From positions 124,001-188,000 of the forward strand of contig WLWP01000002.1 of NCBI GenBank assembly GCA_012103505.1: a stretch of 64,000 bases of DNA. The letters run 5' to 3'. This document shows, piece by piece, positions 63,800-64,000 of the stretch. Numbering within the stretch: position 1 is the stretch's first letter; each line of letters opens with the position of its first letter. The translations under genes were made by a program, and so were the position numbers. This DNA comes from Pseudomonadales bacterium (lineage in GTDB: Bacteria; Pseudomonadota; Gammaproteobacteria; Pseudomonadales; Azotimanducaceae). The notes under the pieces are model-generated. The model was not told the origin of the DNA. It saw only the letters and a list, made by a program, of their open reading frames with translations, and ran no database searches.

Positions 63800-64000
63800 T
63801 TACCCGGCGTTCACTATTTCCGCCAGAAGTGCCACGCTGGTAGTCAACATCCCGTCAGCTAAGCCTGAGACACGCAGACGCGTCGCAACCATGTGCGTCA
63901 TACCCAACCGCGCTTGGTAGAGACCGATTTTGTCCTCAACCTCAGACGGTGTACCAACAATCGTCCAGTCCTCGTAACTTTCTCCAGCTTGGAGTCGTGC
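63800..64000 (-). CDS. LLM-class flavin-dependent oxidoreductase (C-terminal part)
   Basis: The open frame enters from the right edge and ends at TAA at 63800. The 66 visible residues match the end of a luciferase-like monooxygenase: WTIVGTPSEVEDKIGLYQARLGMTHMVATRLRV. This is the G-T-P-x-x-V-x-x-K-I and G-x-T-H pattern of that family's last barrel strand. These enzymes use FMN or F420. The activity is not determinable from this fragment. Confidence 0.75.
   Translation of the reverse strand, partial: ARLQAGESYEDWTIVGTPSEVEDKIGLYQARLGMTHMVATRLRVSGLADGMLTTSVALLAEIVNAG

Noticed and set aside
1-64000. tRNA, rRNA, integrase or insertion sequence
   Set aside because: I looked for cloverleaf-like ends, transposase motifs and terminal inverted repeats flanked by duplications and found none that convinced me.

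Overview
The window looks like the chromosome of an aerobic, free-living gammaproteobacterium, probably marine or aquatic. The clearest taxonomic signs are two conserved gammaproteobacterial gene blocks on the minus strand: miaB-phoH-ybeY-corC-lnt (47.1 to 41.7 kb) and leuS-lptE-holA (40.1 to 36.1 kb). A DUF1820 gene and a YbdL/YafV pair agree with this. A large TonB-dependent receptor, a PQQ-type quinoprotein, aerobic CobS/CobT, two RND pump systems and several flavin and acyl-CoA enzymes suggest an aerobic heterotroph. I see no phage, transposase, CRISPR array, rRNA or tRNA. Exact taxonomy cannot be read from the window.

Layout. 0-5.2 kb: the tail of a flavin monooxygenase, a hexanucleotide repeat, a membrane-anchored AstE-type metallohydrolase, an LRAT-like protein, then a leftward operon of methionine aminotransferase, omega-amidase and cytochrome c5. 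5.2-8.5 kb: a perfect 24-bp palindrome separates that operon from a rightward ArsR/methyltransferase fusion regulator (SahR-like), ahcY and tesB. Together these form a small methyl-cycle and methionine-salvage locus. 8.8-17.4 kb: a MoxR AAA+/CoxE VWA pair followed by a tightly packed oppABCDF operon, whose OppC carries an extra FN3-like periplasmic domain. 17.4-25.3 kb: a frameshifted RRM protein gene, a TonB receptor with a strong terminator, a small exported protein, Nudix, ABM monooxygenase and cobT-cobS. 25.4-36.1 kb: a PQQ dehydrogenase with a pentapeptide-repeat N terminus and two convergent RND/adaptor pairs that overlap at their 3' ends.

36.1-48.2 kb holds the essential housekeeping blocks, with a stand-alone LanC-like gene between lnt and leuS, then cupin and GNAT genes. 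48.2-64 kb is a mixed accessory stretch: DUF1820, an FMN-dependent alpha-hydroxyacid oxidase, ferredoxin reductase, amidase, alpha/beta hydrolase, a split YeeE/YedE sulfur transporter, an acyl-CoA dehydrogenase lacking its central domain, methionine aminopeptidase, a 3-methyladenine glycosylase-family protein, a cereblon-type CULT protein, a PTPS-III-like/SDR pair, a YhhQ transporter, a 2-hydroxyacid dehydrogenase and the end of a luciferase-like oxidoreductase.

The most interesting signals are the CULT protein with the exact cereblon Trp and Cys spacing, the FN3-like insertion in OppC, the LanC-like protein with a probable Cys3 zinc site, the SahR-type operator, the LRAT catalytic triad, two apparent gene lesions (RRM frameshift, acyl-CoA dehydrogenase deletion), and an unusual number of short tandem duplications. 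The repeats inside genes have units that are multiples of 3 bp; several of those between genes do not.
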